Positions 34,352 to 43,843 of a stretch of DNA of 64,000 nt are shown in pieces (positions within the stretch are counted from its first letter, which is position 1; the number at the start of each line of letters is the position of its first letter). The position numbers and the translations under genes were made by a program. The DNA lies in assembly GCF_017939705.1 (NCBI RefSeq), contig NZ_JAGKSQ010000004.1, forward strand, positions 1 to 64,000, written 5' to 3'. The notes below the pieces were generated by a model that saw only the letters and a program-made list of their open reading frames with translations, was not told where the DNA came from and searched no databases. This stretch comes from Halalkalibacter suaedae (GTDB lineage Bacteria > Bacillota > Bacilli > Bacillales > Bacillaceae_D).

Positions 34352-36233
34352 AGTGTTGAAAATGGTATTGTCTCTTTCTCTAGCGGGAAGTATTTTGGCT
34401 CTCATTTTATTTGCACTTAAACCTTTTGTTAAACACAGGCTTTCTAAAACGATTCAATATTACCTTTGGCTTGTTATTCTAATCAGACTTGTTTTTCCAT
34501 TTTCATTTGAAAACAGTATGATGAATGACTTATTTTACAATGATAATCGAGCTGTTGAGCAGAATAAGCAAGTGACTGTAACACTAGCTGATAATGAAGG
34601 CATTGAAGAAACCCATGCCTCTGTAAAGGTTAATGGTAATGAAATAAGTAATGCCCTCTCTAATGGTGAAGCTAATTCGACTGAAGGTCTTGGAACTGTA
34701 ATGAAATTTTCTCTGAGTTATCTTTGGCTAGCAGGGGTTATTGTTGTCCTCTCGATTAATCTGTTTGGATACATGAAATTTAAGTTCTATCTAAACCGTG
34801 GGAATCAACCGGCCGCGAGGGAAGAGGAACAAATGTTAAATGAAATAGTCAAACGGCGAATTAGACTCAAGCGGAATCGTTTTATCGGAACGCCAATGCT
34901 TGTCGGAATCTTTCGTCCGATGATCATTATCCCGGACATCCCTTTCACAGACAAACAGTTAAGAAACGTTTTGCTCCATGAAGTGACTCATTTCAAACGT
35001 TTTGATGTTGGAGTGAAATGGCTAATCATGATTGTGACATCAATTCATTGGTTCAACCCATTGATGTATATAGTTAGAAAGGAAATAAATCGTGCTTGTG
35101 AATTAGCTTGTGATGAAGCGGTTATTAAGCATTTAAATCCATCTGAAAAACAAGAATACGGTGAAACATTATTAGCGGTTGTTGCTGAAAATAACGTTCC
35201 CGTTGGAACCTTACAAGCGACGCTGTCAGAAGAAAAAAAGACGTTAAAAGAAAGATTACTAGCGATTATGAATCATAGAAAAAAATCAAAAACGGTCATT
35301 ATTGGTTCAGTTCTCTTGTTTAGTATTATTACTTTGACTGGTGCTTATTTAGGGGCAGGTATAGGAATGGGTCAAAACGGGCCAGCACCCATTTATATTA
35401 GTGCTGAAGGTGAGCCGATCAAGGAGGCGTTAATTGGAAGTTATTCTTGGGACAATGTGATAGTGAATTCAGACCACCCTATTCAGTTTAACTATCAATT
35501 TGACAATGCTCTTAGTGTGACGGGTAATCAACAGCTTAACCTTAGCACGCAAAAAATGAAAAATGATAAACAATATGATTTCACAGTAAAAAAATTGGAA
35601 GTTTATAAAAATGGTGAATTAGTTGAAGGAGAAAACAAGGCAGAATCTCCTTTGGAAGGATATGGGGATGTCTATATTAACGCACCAGCAGCGTCAGGAG
35701 AATATATTTATTCATTGATTCTAGACTACCCTGATAAAGGAACCGTAAGTTATGGCTTTAAAGTAAGAGTGGATATGATGACATATGATCTTACGGAGAT
35801 CTCAAAACATAAAACCCCTTATATAGGTGCTAATGGCAAAGTGTCTTCACTTGCTCAAAATCTACCAGTGCCAGATTCTTATTTTCAGCAGCGATTTATA
35901 TCAATGGAAACAGATCAAACACCGTATAAGCTAACTGTTTACTATGAACCAGCGTCAAATCGTGATTATAATAAATCCTGGCCGATCACTGTGAAAGACT
36001 CGGTCCTTGAAGCAAATTCACGATCTAATGCACTTGTCTTGTTCTCGATGATTGATAATTTAGATGAAGTAACATTAGCATACCGAATCTCGCAATCGAA
36101 TGGACAGCTTGATGAAGCTCAATATGACACGACGTTTACGTTTGTAAGAAAGGAATTTGAGGACATATACGGAGGTCTTGGAACTCTTCGTGATGATTTA
36201 GAGATTCTCGAACATATTTTAACAGGTAAATAA
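34344..36233 (+). CDS. BlaR1/MecR1-type M56 membrane metalloprotease with DUF4825-like domain
   Basis: A 629-aa sensor protease. Helices near residues 5-25, 35-52, 108-130 and 320-340 frame the M56 gluzincin domain; the zinc motif is LLHEVTHFKRFD (HExxH near residue 216) with the third ligand region ACELACDEAVIKH. The extracytoplasmic part (about 345-629) is not the penicillin-binding domain of BlaR1: no SxxK, SxN or KTG motifs are seen. Instead KTPYIGANGKVSSLAQNLPV and TPYKLTVYYEP match DUF4825 as I recall it. It therefore senses something other than a beta-lactam acyl adduct. It is expected to trigger cleavage of the BlaI protein encoded before it. Confidence 0.87.
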   Translation: MSEVLKMVLSLSLAGSILALILFALKPFVKHRLSKTIQYYLWLVILIRLVFPFSFENSMMNDLFYNDNRAVEQNKQVTVTLADNEGIEETHASVKVNGNEISNALSNGEANSTEGLGTVMKFSLSYLWLAGVIVVLSINLFGYMKFKFYLNRGNQPAAREEEQMLNEIVKRRIRLKRNRFIGTPMLVGIFRPMIIIPDIPFTDKQLRNVLLHEVTHFKRFDVGVKWLIMIVTSIHWFNPLMYIVRKEINRACELACDEAVIKHLNPSEKQEYGETLLAVVAENNVPVGTLQATLSEEKKTLKERLLAIMNHRKKSKTVIIGSVLLFSIITLTGAYLGAGIGMGQNGPAPIYISAEGEPIKEALIGSYSWDNVIVNSDHPIQFNYQFDNALSVTGNQQLNLSTQKMKNDKQYDFTVKKLEVYKNGELVEGENKAESPLEGYGDVYINAPAASGEYIYSLILDYPDKGTVSYGFKVRVDMMTYDLTEISKHKTPYIGANGKVSSLAQNLPVPDSYFQQRFISMETDQTPYKLTVYYEPASNRDYNKSWPITVKDSVLEANSRSNALVLFSMIDNLDEVTLAYRISQSNGQLDEAQYDTTFTFVRKEFEDIYGGLGTLRDDLEILEHILTGK

Positions 36234-36236
36234 TAG

Positions 36237-36271
36237 AAAAGGACTCATGAGTAGCGCTCATGAGTCCTTTT
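36237..36271. terminator. Bidirectional terminator
   Basis: AAAAGGACTCATGAG pairs perfectly with CTCATGAGTCCTTTT around TAGCG. It serves the M56 gene from one side and the riboswitch-controlled gene from the other. Confidence 0.9.
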
Positions 36272-36302
36272 GGTTTTCTGAATTATGGCATAGGTAAAGT
36301 GT

Positions 36303-36617
36303 CTATTGAAGAAGCTTGCGCATCTCAGATAGTTTTTTATTAGCCTTTTCATAATCCATTTCTATATTTGTTAGAAAATAAAGAGTTGGGTCATGCTTTG
36401 ATTGTTTTTTTAGTAAATAAGTAATATTTGGTCTCTCATGTTTGATGACAGCCATTACCTCAGAAGTAGGTAAATTGATGGATTTCACTTTGACACGTAA
36501 GAAATTTTTTAAATAATTCTTATAAGGAATAAAGGCCTTTGAGCTGTCAGGATAGTCATGAAGTAGCTTATCTAACTTATTTAAAGCTGCTTTTAACTCG
36601 GGTTCTTGGTGTTTCAC
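36303..36617 (-). CDS. Unknown 104-aa protein behind a c-di-GMP riboswitch
   Basis: A small soluble, basic protein (starts with VKHQEPELKAALNKLDKLL, ends with KKLSEMRKLLQ). It has no signal peptide, no transmembrane helix and no motif I recognise; predicted as alpha/beta with helical ends. GTG 36617 is 7 bases after GGAGGAGG, which decides this start. A longer reading up to 36701 would translate part of the riboswitch and is rejected. Its expression should follow cellular c-di-GMP. A CTCCT stretch after the aptamer (near 36670) could pair with the AGGAG of its ribosome binding site, so control may be translational; this is inference. Confidence 0.7.
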   Translation of the reverse strand: MKHQEPELKAALNKLDKLLHDYPDSSKAFIPYKNYLKNFLRVKVKSINLPTSEVMAVIKHERPNITYLLKKQSKHDPTLYFLTNIEMDYEKANKKLSEMRKLLQ

Positions 36618-36682
36618 GAAAGTTCCTCCTCCTAATTTAATGTGCCTAATTAATTCATCACAATGAAAAGGAGTAATGTTAA

Positions 36683-36764
36683 GTAGGCAACTGGCTGGCA
36701 TAGATGTACTCGTTAGCCCCTATAGCTTTGCGTCCTTACCTTTAAGTAAGTTTGCCTTTGTCAC
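36683..36764 (-). promoter_or_regulatory. Cyclic di-GMP-I (GEMM-I) riboswitch aptamer
   Basis: Read on the minus strand, the aptamer shows the conserved blocks in order: AAAGGCAAAC, a P2 hairpin CTTAC/GTAAG, GGACGCAAAGC, GGGGCTAA, and GCCAGCCAGTTGCC. P1 forms between GGCAA (36756-36752) and TTGCC (36690-36686). These are the invariant elements of the GEMM-I class, which binds one c-di-GMP. The next gene on this strand is the unknown gene starting at 36617. No T-tailed terminator is seen between aptamer and gene. The rest of the 410-base gap (36618-37027) holds only the promoter region of the hydrolase at 37028. Confidence 0.9.
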
Positions 36765-37027
36765 TCTTGATTATAGAAATCATTTGAGCAAAAGTAAATG
36801 AGGGTAATTAATGGAATTTATGGGTGGAACTAATGCTTTAACAATAATATAAAGGTTTTCGAAAAGAATTGAGATTATTGAAAGGATTATGAACAAGGTT
36901 CAAAAAGTGAGACGGTCATGAAATTTCGTAGTAATATAGTATATGACCATTTTGAACTGTGACAAATGACCTGTTGTTCATGTTCTAATATGATAGATTT
37001 TAACAACAAAGAAATGAGAGGGAAGAT

Positions 37028-37996
37028 ATGAAGAAAAAAACATTTATCGTTTTAGGGATCGTTGCAATTATTGGTATAGGTGGCTATGGATTCGTTGGTA
37101 ACTATTTTTTCAATTTCGCATTAAATGCTAAGGCAGAGAAGGAGTTCCTTCAAGGGAATCCACACTTAGCCGAGAGTGAAGCGGTTTTGGGCTCGGTTGC
37201 AGAGGAAGCAGAGCTAGCTGACGAACTTTTCAAGAAGGAACATGAGCCAACTCAATTGAGTATTGTATCGACAGACGAGCATAAATTAAACTTAAATGCT
37301 TATCTCTATGAAAATGAGTCAGCCGATCATAAATGGGCAGTTGTTGTTCATGGGTACACAGGTAATGCCCTTTCAATGGCGAGATATAGTCGTAATTTCT
37401 ACGAAAGAGGCTATAATGTGTTAGCTCCTGATCTTCGTGGACATGGCGAGAGTGAAGGCGACTACATTGGAATGGGGTGGCATGACAGAAAGGATTTACT
37501 TCTATGGATTGATCAAATTCTAGAAAAGGATCCACAAGCAGAGATTGCTTTGTTTGGTATTTCAATGGGGGGGGCAACCGTAATGATGACTTCAGGCGAA
37601 GAGGACTTGCCTTCAAATGTAAAAGTCATCGTCGAGGATTGTGGCTATACTTCTGTTAGTGATGTATTTACCTATCAGCTTGATGATCTATTTAGTTTGC
37701 CTCCATTTCCGGTTCTGAATGCTGCCAACACAGTCACTAAAATCCGTGCAGGATATGATTTATTTGAAGCATCTGCAATCGACCAAGTTGCTAAGAGTCA
37801 AACGCCAATGTTGTTTATCCATGGTGAGGCCGATACTTTTGTTCCATATGAGATGTTAGATAAGGTCTACGCTGCAGCAAATGTCGAGAAAGACAAACTG
37901 ATTATTCCAGGTGCAGGTCATGGTGAGGCAGAAAAGGTTGATCCAATTACCTATTGGAACAGTGTTTGGGGATTTGTTGAAACGTATATTAACTAA
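37028..37996 (+). CDS. Membrane-anchored alpha/beta hydrolase (YqkD-like)
   Basis: A 322-aa protein with an N-terminal hydrophobic anchor (about residues 5-30) and an extracytoplasmic hydrolase domain. WAVVVHGYTGNALSM forms the oxyanion strand, the nucleophile is in LFGISMGGATVM near residue 183, the acid is in HGEADTFVP near 265 and the His in GAGHGEAEK near 297; the triad is complete. APDLRGHGES is also typical. It resembles B. subtilis YqkD, of unknown substrate. GAGGGAAGAT precedes ATG 37028. Single gene with its own terminator. Confidence 0.87.
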   Translation: MKKKTFIVLGIVAIIGIGGYGFVGNYFFNFALNAKAEKEFLQGNPHLAESEAVLGSVAEEAELADELFKKEHEPTQLSIVSTDEHKLNLNAYLYENESADHKWAVVVHGYTGNALSMARYSRNFYERGYNVLAPDLRGHGESEGDYIGMGWHDRKDLLLWIDQILEKDPQAEIALFGISMGGATVMMTSGEEDLPSNVKVIVEDCGYTSVSDVFTYQLDDLFSLPPFPVLNAANTVTKIRAGYDLFEASAIDQVAKSQTPMLFIHGEADTFVPYEMLDKVYAAANVEKDKLIIPGAGHGEAEKVDPITYWNSVWGFVETYIN

Positions 37997-38025
37997 AAGA
38001 ATTAAGTAACACCTACAGAAATTAA

Positions 38026-38077
38026 TTAAGGCCCATAAAAGAGGTTTAGGTTTACCTTTTTCATGGGCCTTAATTTA
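38026..38077 (+). terminator. Terminator after the YqkD-like gene
   Basis: ATTAAGGCCCAT pairs with ATGGGCCTTAAT, with a second inner helix (AGGT/ACCT), followed by TTATCT. The T-run is short. Confidence 0.65.
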
Positions 38078-38219
38078 TCTATAGGGGTCCCTCTATCAGT
38101 AATTTAAGTATCCATATAAAGGATAAAGTTGTAAAATGAAGAAAATGGTAGTAGTTATACATATAGAATAACTTCATTAATAGACTGTTTTAGATTTTAT
38201 CGTAAAGGGAGTTAAGAGA

Positions 38220-41042
38220 ATGAAAGATGTAGAACGTGAGGTATTTGATGTTACATTTAACACAATACTAGATGGAATCATTGTTACTGACAAATGGGGA
38301 GCAATTATTCAAGTCAACGATGGATTTTCTACTCTTTTTGGCTGGTCAAAAAATATGGTGCTTGGTAAAACTGTGATGGATCTTCAAATGATTCCAGAAC
38401 AAGTAATTGCTGATTATAAAGCATTAGTAGACAGAGCTCATCTCGGTGAGAAGATTAACTGCTACTCTATGAAACAGAGAACAAAAGCAAGTCAGCTCAT
38501 AGATATTACATTATCTATCACTCCTATATATAACCATGAAGGACAGCTGTCTTATATAACTATGATTTTAAGAGACGTGTCTGAAACACTCAACTTGCAG
38601 GATGAACTCATTCACATTACAGAGAAGTATAAATCCTTGTTTCGCTATCAACCTAATATGATCTTTTTATTAACTACTGATTTCGAATGGATGGATTTTA
38701 ATGATCAAGTGGTAACGAACACAGGAATAAAGAGGAGTCAGATAACCAAGTCGAATTTCATTACATATTTTCATAAAGATGACCATGAGGAGATTATAAA
38801 TAGTCTTAACAAAGCAATTGAGGGCGGGCATACTGAAACACTTTCACTTTTGAAGCATATAGATGGGGGATACCAGACCGTTCGTATGTCCTTTTTTCCG
38901 TGTAATTCTAAAGGTCAAGTAAACGGGGTGTTTGTGGTTGCAAATGATGAATCAGAACAGCAAACAGCAAAGGACAAGCTTAGAAACGCTCAAACTGAGC
39001 TAGAAATGATTTATCACAATACAACAGATGGTATTTTTTCGATGGGGCATGATGGAGGTGTGCTTGATGTAAATAAGCCTTTTACTAAAATGCTCGGTTG
39101 GGAGCTTAAAGAGATTAGGAATCCTGCAGAAAATCTAATTCCACAAGAAGAATTGAAATTTGAAATAAGATCAAAACTCTTAAAAAATGAAGCTGTGATT
39201 AACAAGGAAGTAAAAAGAATCCATAAAAATGGTGAAATCAAAACGATCCTCGCATCATATCAACCAGTACAGCATGATGAAATCTTTGCAGTAGGTGTTT
39301 ATAAGGATATTACAAATGAAGCTCATTTAAGACAGCAATTAAAGCTAAGTGCTGAACACTATAAATCACTTTTCTATCATAATTATGATTGCGTCTATAC
39401 GTTAGATATTAATGGGGGATTTCTAGAATGCAATCCAGCAACTGAAAAAGTAACAGGTTATACTGTTGAAGAATTCCTTACTGTTCCGTTTGAGTCTATT
39501 ATTGCGATAGAAGATCTTGAAAAGGTTAACCAAACATTTGCACAGGCAGTTAATGGAATTTCCAAAAGTTATGAATGTACAATTGTGACGAAGAGTCGAA
39601 AGAGGCGTACAATCAATGTAACCAATGTGCCGATGATTATCGATGGTCAGGTAAAGGGTGTATTTGGAATTGCCAAAGATATCACAGATCAGCGAAAGCG
39701 TGAAAGAGAAATTCATGAAATGGCATACTACGACCAATTAACAAAGCTAGCGAATCGTTCCTTATTTACCGATCGATTAAATCAAGCGTGGCAACGGGTT
39801 AGAAAAGAACGGACATTAATGGCCCTACTATATCTTGATCTGGACGGATTTAAGCTTGTTAATGATTCATTAGGGCATGATGTTGGTGATCAATTGTTAA
39901 TTGATGTTTCAGAAAGGATCAAACAAGTAGTACCGGATACAGCTACATTTGCTCGTAAAGGTGGTGATGAGTTTGCGGTGCTACTGCCAACAATTAAGCA
40001 CACTGCAGAAGCGCTTCGTTGTGCCAAAGAAATCCTAGAAGCATTAAAAATACCGTTTATTTTTCAAGAATTTGAATTTCATATTACGACAAGTATCGGA
40101 ATTACCTATTATAGCGGCGACCCGGATGTGTCGACCCAGACTCTAGTGAAACAAGCTGATTGGGCAATGTATCATGTGAAGGATCATAATAAAAACGGAT
40201 ATGCGATTTACAATGAGCAGATGAACAAGAAAGCCCTCAGAAGAGTGGTTTTAGAGACGAATCTAAGAGAGGCTATTGCAAATGAAGACTTTTTCTTAGA
40301 GTATCAACCAATTATTGAACTTTCTACCGGAAGTATTGTCGGGATGGAAGTATTGGTTAGGTGGGATCATGCTAGCTTAGGAACAATTTCTCCGGGTGAA
40401 TTTATTCCATTAGCAGAAGAAACAGGACTTATTATCCCATTAGGTGAGTGGATTTTACGCGAAGCATGCCTGCAGACGAAGCGGTGGCAATTGCAGGGCT
40501 TACAATCACTAAGGGTATCTATTAATGTATCGGTTAGACAACTTCAGCAACAGGGTAGATTTGTTGATAGTGTAAAACGAATACTTGATGAAGTCGAGCT
40601 TGAGACAAAATGGATTGACTTTGAAATTACTGAGACTGCATTAATGAAAAATGAAGAGGAAATGATTGGAGTCCTAAATGAAATTAAATCGTTAGGTATC
40701 AATATCTCTATTGATGATTTCGGTACAGGCTATTCGTCAATGTATCATTTGAAGAGTTTTTCAGTTGATACGTTAAAAATTGATTGTTCCTTCATTGGAG
40801 AGATGCATACAAATCCAAAAAGTAAAGCAATAGTGACGTCGATCATTAAACTAGCCCAGGCATTAAACCTCAAGACGATTGCAGAAGGGGTAGAGGTAGG
40901 GGATCAACTGCGGTTATTAAGTAGTGAAAAAGCAAATGCAATACAAGGCTATTATTTTAGTCCCCCAGTGTCATCAAAAGAATTCGAAAACTACTTGCTT
41001 GAAGGCTATATGTTTCAATTGAATCAGAAGGAAAGGGTCTAA
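38220..41042 (+). CDS. Multi-PAS GGDEF-EAL c-di-GMP enzyme
   Basis: A 940-aa cytoplasmic protein without transmembrane helices. Four PAS domains (about residues 5-125, 135-250, 260-375, 385-505; the last ends in DITDQRKRE) lead to a GGDEF domain with RKGGDEFAVL near residue 581 and an EAL domain near 680-930. The EAL motif reads MEVLVRW, an accepted E-x-L variant; the other catalytic residues are present (NVSVRQL, EITETAL, DDFGTGYSSM, KIDCSFI, EGVE, QGYYFS). The GGDEF inhibition site is lost (PDTA instead of RxxD). AAAGGGAG precedes ATG 38220. It lies 213 bases upstream of the ZorAB-like pair, separated by a terminator. Confidence 0.9.
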   Translation: MKDVEREVFDVTFNTILDGIIVTDKWGAIIQVNDGFSTLFGWSKNMVLGKTVMDLQMIPEQVIADYKALVDRAHLGEKINCYSMKQRTKASQLIDITLSITPIYNHEGQLSYITMILRDVSETLNLQDELIHITEKYKSLFRYQPNMIFLLTTDFEWMDFNDQVVTNTGIKRSQITKSNFITYFHKDDHEEIINSLNKAIEGGHTETLSLLKHIDGGYQTVRMSFFPCNSKGQVNGVFVVANDESEQQTAKDKLRNAQTELEMIYHNTTDGIFSMGHDGGVLDVNKPFTKMLGWELKEIRNPAENLIPQEELKFEIRSKLLKNEAVINKEVKRIHKNGEIKTILASYQPVQHDEIFAVGVYKDITNEAHLRQQLKLSAEHYKSLFYHNYDCVYTLDINGGFLECNPATEKVTGYTVEEFLTVPFESIIAIEDLEKVNQTFAQAVNGISKSYECTIVTKSRKRRTINVTNVPMIIDGQVKGVFGIAKDITDQRKREREIHEMAYYDQLTKLANRSLFTDRLNQAWQRVRKERTLMALLYLDLDGFKLVNDSLGHDVGDQLLIDVSERIKQVVPDTATFARKGGDEFAVLLPTIKHTAEALRCAKEILEALKIPFIFQEFEFHITTSIGITYYSGDPDVSTQTLVKQADWAMYHVKDHNKNGYAIYNEQMNKKALRRVVLETNLREAIANEDFFLEYQPIIELSTGSIVGMEVLVRWDHASLGTISPGEFIPLAEETGLIIPLGEWILREACLQTKRWQLQGLQSLRVSINVSVRQLQQQGRFVDSVKRILDEVELETKWIDFEITETALMKNEEEMIGVLNEIKSLGINISIDDFGTGYSSMYHLKSFSVDTLKIDCSFIGEMHTNPKSKAIVTSIIKLAQALNLKTIAEGVEVGDQLRLLSSEKANAIQGYYFSPPVSSKEFENYLLEGYMFQLNQKERV

Positions 41043-41061
41043 CCTAGAGTTAGGCCTTTTT
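41033..41061 (+). terminator. Terminator of the multi-PAS gene
   Basis: AAGGGTCTAAC pairs with GTTAGGCCTT around CTAGA, followed by TTTC; the stem overlaps the stop codon. Confidence 0.75.
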
Positions 41062-41255
41062 CTTTTGAGACTGGATGTGCATAAGGCATTAGAGCTACTA
41101 AGTCATTAAAATTTGACCGAAGTCTTGAATAACTGTAGAAATATCCTTCTTTTATCGATATGCATGAATTGTCCTTGTTGTGAATAGCAATAAACAAAGG
41201 AAAGAGACAAGGCTTACTACGTTTAAATGAAAAAGATAAAAAAGGAGGTTTTTAA

Positions 41256-43079
41256 ATGATTGAAGCGATTCTTACATTCTTTACGAGTGAACAAAAAGCT
41301 CAATCGATTGTATCAGATCCTATGATTGAATTGATTTTTATGGTGCTGTTTGTAACATTTATCGTTGCTACCTTCGTCCATTTTAGTTTATACCTTAAAC
41401 TAAGAAGGATAAGAAATTATATAAGTGAGACAAATTCCTTAGAGATCGCTCCTGTTAATACGTTTCAAGGAGAATTCGAATATAAAAACAAAGAAGAATC
41501 AGTAAAGGTAGAGACTTTTGTTCAGAAGAAATTTTCGAGCTGGCGTGTCTTTAATATTCCAGTGGTGAGTTTGATTAAGATGATTCAAATGACGGTCTCT
41601 ATTTTCATATTAGTTGGGGTTCTAGGAACGTTTATAGGACTTGCTATGTCGCTTGGAAGTATTACTACAGCAGGTGACCAGCTTGTTGAAAATGTTGCTC
41701 TAGTACTAGCTGGTATTGATGTCGCATTTTATACAAGTATTGCTGGTATGGGACTATCGCTATTAATGACGGTCATCACCAGAATTGCAAATACTGAGTA
41801 TTTATTAACAGATATTATGTTAAAGACTGAATCCTATTTAGAGGAAAATGAGCAAGATGCAATGGCTCGTCTAATTACTGTGTCTGAAACGATTAATTCT
41901 TCAATCAACGAGTTAAGAGAGACAAATCAAGAATCATTACAGAGTATCGTCCAATCGTTTCATGGTTTCCAGGAATATACGGTTGGTTTACAGCAGTCAG
42001 CGAAGGATTTAGCTGCATTTAATGAAGGTTTATCTGAAAATTTAAAGGATTTCACCGTCCTCATTCATAGTGTAAAAGAAGTAACAGATGGTTTTGATAA
42101 GGGAGTCACGAAGCTAAATAAGAATTTTGATCAATTATTTTCTTATTTTTATAAAATGGATCAAAGAAATGAACGAATGACGAGTGCGTTTACCGAAACC
42201 TATAAAAAAATCGATGAGCTCTCTACATCACAAATTGAATCGATGAATCAGTTTCAAGAATCAGTTGTTGATTTAAAGGATTATTTTTCAGTAATCACTA
42301 CAAAACAAGAATCCATTCATCATGCATTTGAGAGAATGATTGGTCAGAGTGATCAACTTGCTAGAATGATGAAGGAGAACAATCAGCAATTTGAAAGAAT
42401 ATTGGGTAGTGATGTGAGCTCTAAGTTAACAGGAATCAACCAGTATTTAGGCGAAATGAAGAATGATTTTCACAAGCTAGGACACGCAATTGGAAGGCTA
42501 CCAGATGAATTAGAAACGATTAACAGAACTCAGGGGGACTACAAACAGCTTCTTACAAATCGTTTTGATGAGCTGAAGCAATACAATCAAGATTTCTACA
42601 ATCATTTAAGCAGTCATTCAGCTAACAATCAAGCGAATGAGAAATGGATGAGTGATGCATCTAGGCAATTTGAACAACAAGGGGCAAAGAATCAACAATT
42701 ACTAAGCGACATTAATCGCACGGTCATACAGATGTCTGATTCATTTACTTCTAGAGAACATAATTTAGAATCAAATGTTACTATTCTGAAGGAGTCATTA
42801 TCTAGATATGTTACTGCGGTAGAAGGAACGCTTGGTGAAAAGTTAGAGAAGGTTAGTCGATTCTTCGCTGAATATGTTAATGATAGTAATGAGGCTATAA
42901 AAAAAGAATTTAAACAAATAAGTGAGATGGAAATAGAGAATCAAACGAGAAGTGCACGACAATTACAGCAAACGATTCAAGAGCTAGGTTATGAGATTCA
43001 GCAACTCCACCGACAGCTTCAACTCGTGCAAGAAGCATCAAATCAAGCTAGTCGAATAAGGGTTGGTACTAATGATTAG
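41256..43079 (+). CDS. MotA/TolQ/ExbB-type proton channel protein, ZorA-like
   Basis: A 607-aa protein with a short N-terminal helix (about residues 25-48), a channel domain with two helices (about 110-135 and 150-180) and a very long tail. LVGVLGTFIGLAMSLGSI and GIDVAFYTSIAGMGLSLL are the conserved MotA/TolQ/ExbB motifs. From about residue 200 to the end the sequence is polar and coiled-coil-like (many QxxE/NxxL heptads). A stator-type channel domain joined to a long cytoplasmic coiled coil is the layout of ZorA in Zorya antiphage systems. AAGGAGG precedes ATG 41256. It overlaps the MotB/ZorB-like gene by 8 bases, so the two are one complex. No ZorC, ZorD or ZorE follows. Confidence 0.82.
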   Translation: MIEAILTFFTSEQKAQSIVSDPMIELIFMVLFVTFIVATFVHFSLYLKLRRIRNYISETNSLEIAPVNTFQGEFEYKNKEESVKVETFVQKKFSSWRVFNIPVVSLIKMIQMTVSIFILVGVLGTFIGLAMSLGSITTAGDQLVENVALVLAGIDVAFYTSIAGMGLSLLMTVITRIANTEYLLTDIMLKTESYLEENEQDAMARLITVSETINSSINELRETNQESLQSIVQSFHGFQEYTVGLQQSAKDLAAFNEGLSENLKDFTVLIHSVKEVTDGFDKGVTKLNKNFDQLFSYFYKMDQRNERMTSAFTETYKKIDELSTSQIESMNQFQESVVDLKDYFSVITTKQESIHHAFERMIGQSDQLARMMKENNQQFERILGSDVSSKLTGINQYLGEMKNDFHKLGHAIGRLPDELETINRTQGDYKQLLTNRFDELKQYNQDFYNHLSSHSANNQANEKWMSDASRQFEQQGAKNQQLLSDINRTVIQMSDSFTSREHNLESNVTILKESLSRYVTAVEGTLGEKLEKVSRFFAEYVNDSNEAIKKEFKQISEMEIENQTRSARQLQQTIQELGYEIQQLHRQLQLVQEASNQASRIRVGTND

Positions 43080-43776
43080 GAAATATCAACGTTTGTTCCA
43101 TCGAGAAGAGGAGGAAAGTCACTTTTGGCCATCATTCACTGATTTATTAACAGCGATTCTTCTTTGTTTTATACTGATCTTCATTGTGATGATGGTAATT
43201 AAATCATTTCAAATTGAAGAGATGAAGCGAACAATTGATCAGATTATGGGTGTTCGAGTGAACATCATTGAGGATCTGAATGAAGAATTTAGTGGCTCTG
43301 ATTTAAGTATTGAAATTGATGAAAAAACAGGTGCATTAATTTTTAATACAGATATTTTGTTTGAATTTGATGCGGCAGTATTAAAACCTGAGGCATTTGA
43401 ATTTTTAGATGAATTTGTCCCTGCCTATTTAGATGTATTGCTAGAGAATGGGTATGAAGAGTATATTTCAGAAATAATCATTGAAGGCCATGCAGATAAT
43501 AATGGTAGCTATTTGTATAATCTTGAGCTGTCACAACAAAGAGCGTTCAGTGTAGCAGAGTATATATTAAGTGAGGATTTCCCTTACAAGAATATACAGG
43601 AGCACCTAAAGGACAAATTAACGGTTAACGGTCGATCGTATACAGAAGGGCGAGTAGATGAAGAAGGGAATTATAGTCCAAACGCATCCAGACGAGTCGA
43701 ATTTAAATTTCGCTTAAAGGATGAAGAGATCCTTGAGAAAACTAGGGAATTATTAGGGGAGACGACGAATGAATAA
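43072..43776 (+). CDS. OmpA/MotB-domain stator protein, ZorB-like
   Basis: A 234-aa protein. A short cytoplasmic start is followed by one transmembrane helix (about residues 20-45) with the proton-carrying Asp position in SFTDLLTAILLCF, as in MotB and ZorB. The outer part has a linker and an OmpA-type peptidoglycan-binding domain (DILFEFDAAVLKPEA, IIIEGHADNNGSY, LSQQRAFSVAEYIL, NASRRVEFKF). Together with the preceding channel protein it should form a 5:2-type ion-driven motor anchored to the wall. The start at ATG 43072 overlaps the end of the previous gene. A flagellar role is unlikely because no flagellar gene is nearby. Confidence 0.85.
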   Translation: MIRKYQRLFHREEEESHFWPSFTDLLTAILLCFILIFIVMMVIKSFQIEEMKRTIDQIMGVRVNIIEDLNEEFSGSDLSIEIDEKTGALIFNTDILFEFDAAVLKPEAFEFLDEFVPAYLDVLLENGYEEYISEIIIEGHADNNGSYLYNLELSQQRAFSVAEYILSEDFPYKNIQEHLKDKLTVNGRSYTEGRVDEEGNYSPNASRRVEFKFRLKDEEILEKTRELLGETTNE

Positions 43777-43843
43777 ATTCTGGAGAGACTTTTTAAAATA
43801 TTTCCTTTAGGGTAATCTACACACTAAGGGGGTGTAATGGCTA

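Noticed and set aside
36618-36701. N-terminal extension of the 104-aa gene
   Set aside because: It would translate part of the c-di-GMP riboswitch; GTG 36617 has an ideal GGAGGAGG site.
41256-43776. Flagellar MotA/MotB
   Set aside because: The first protein is far too long, with a coiled-coil tail of about 400 residues, and no flagellar gene is near.
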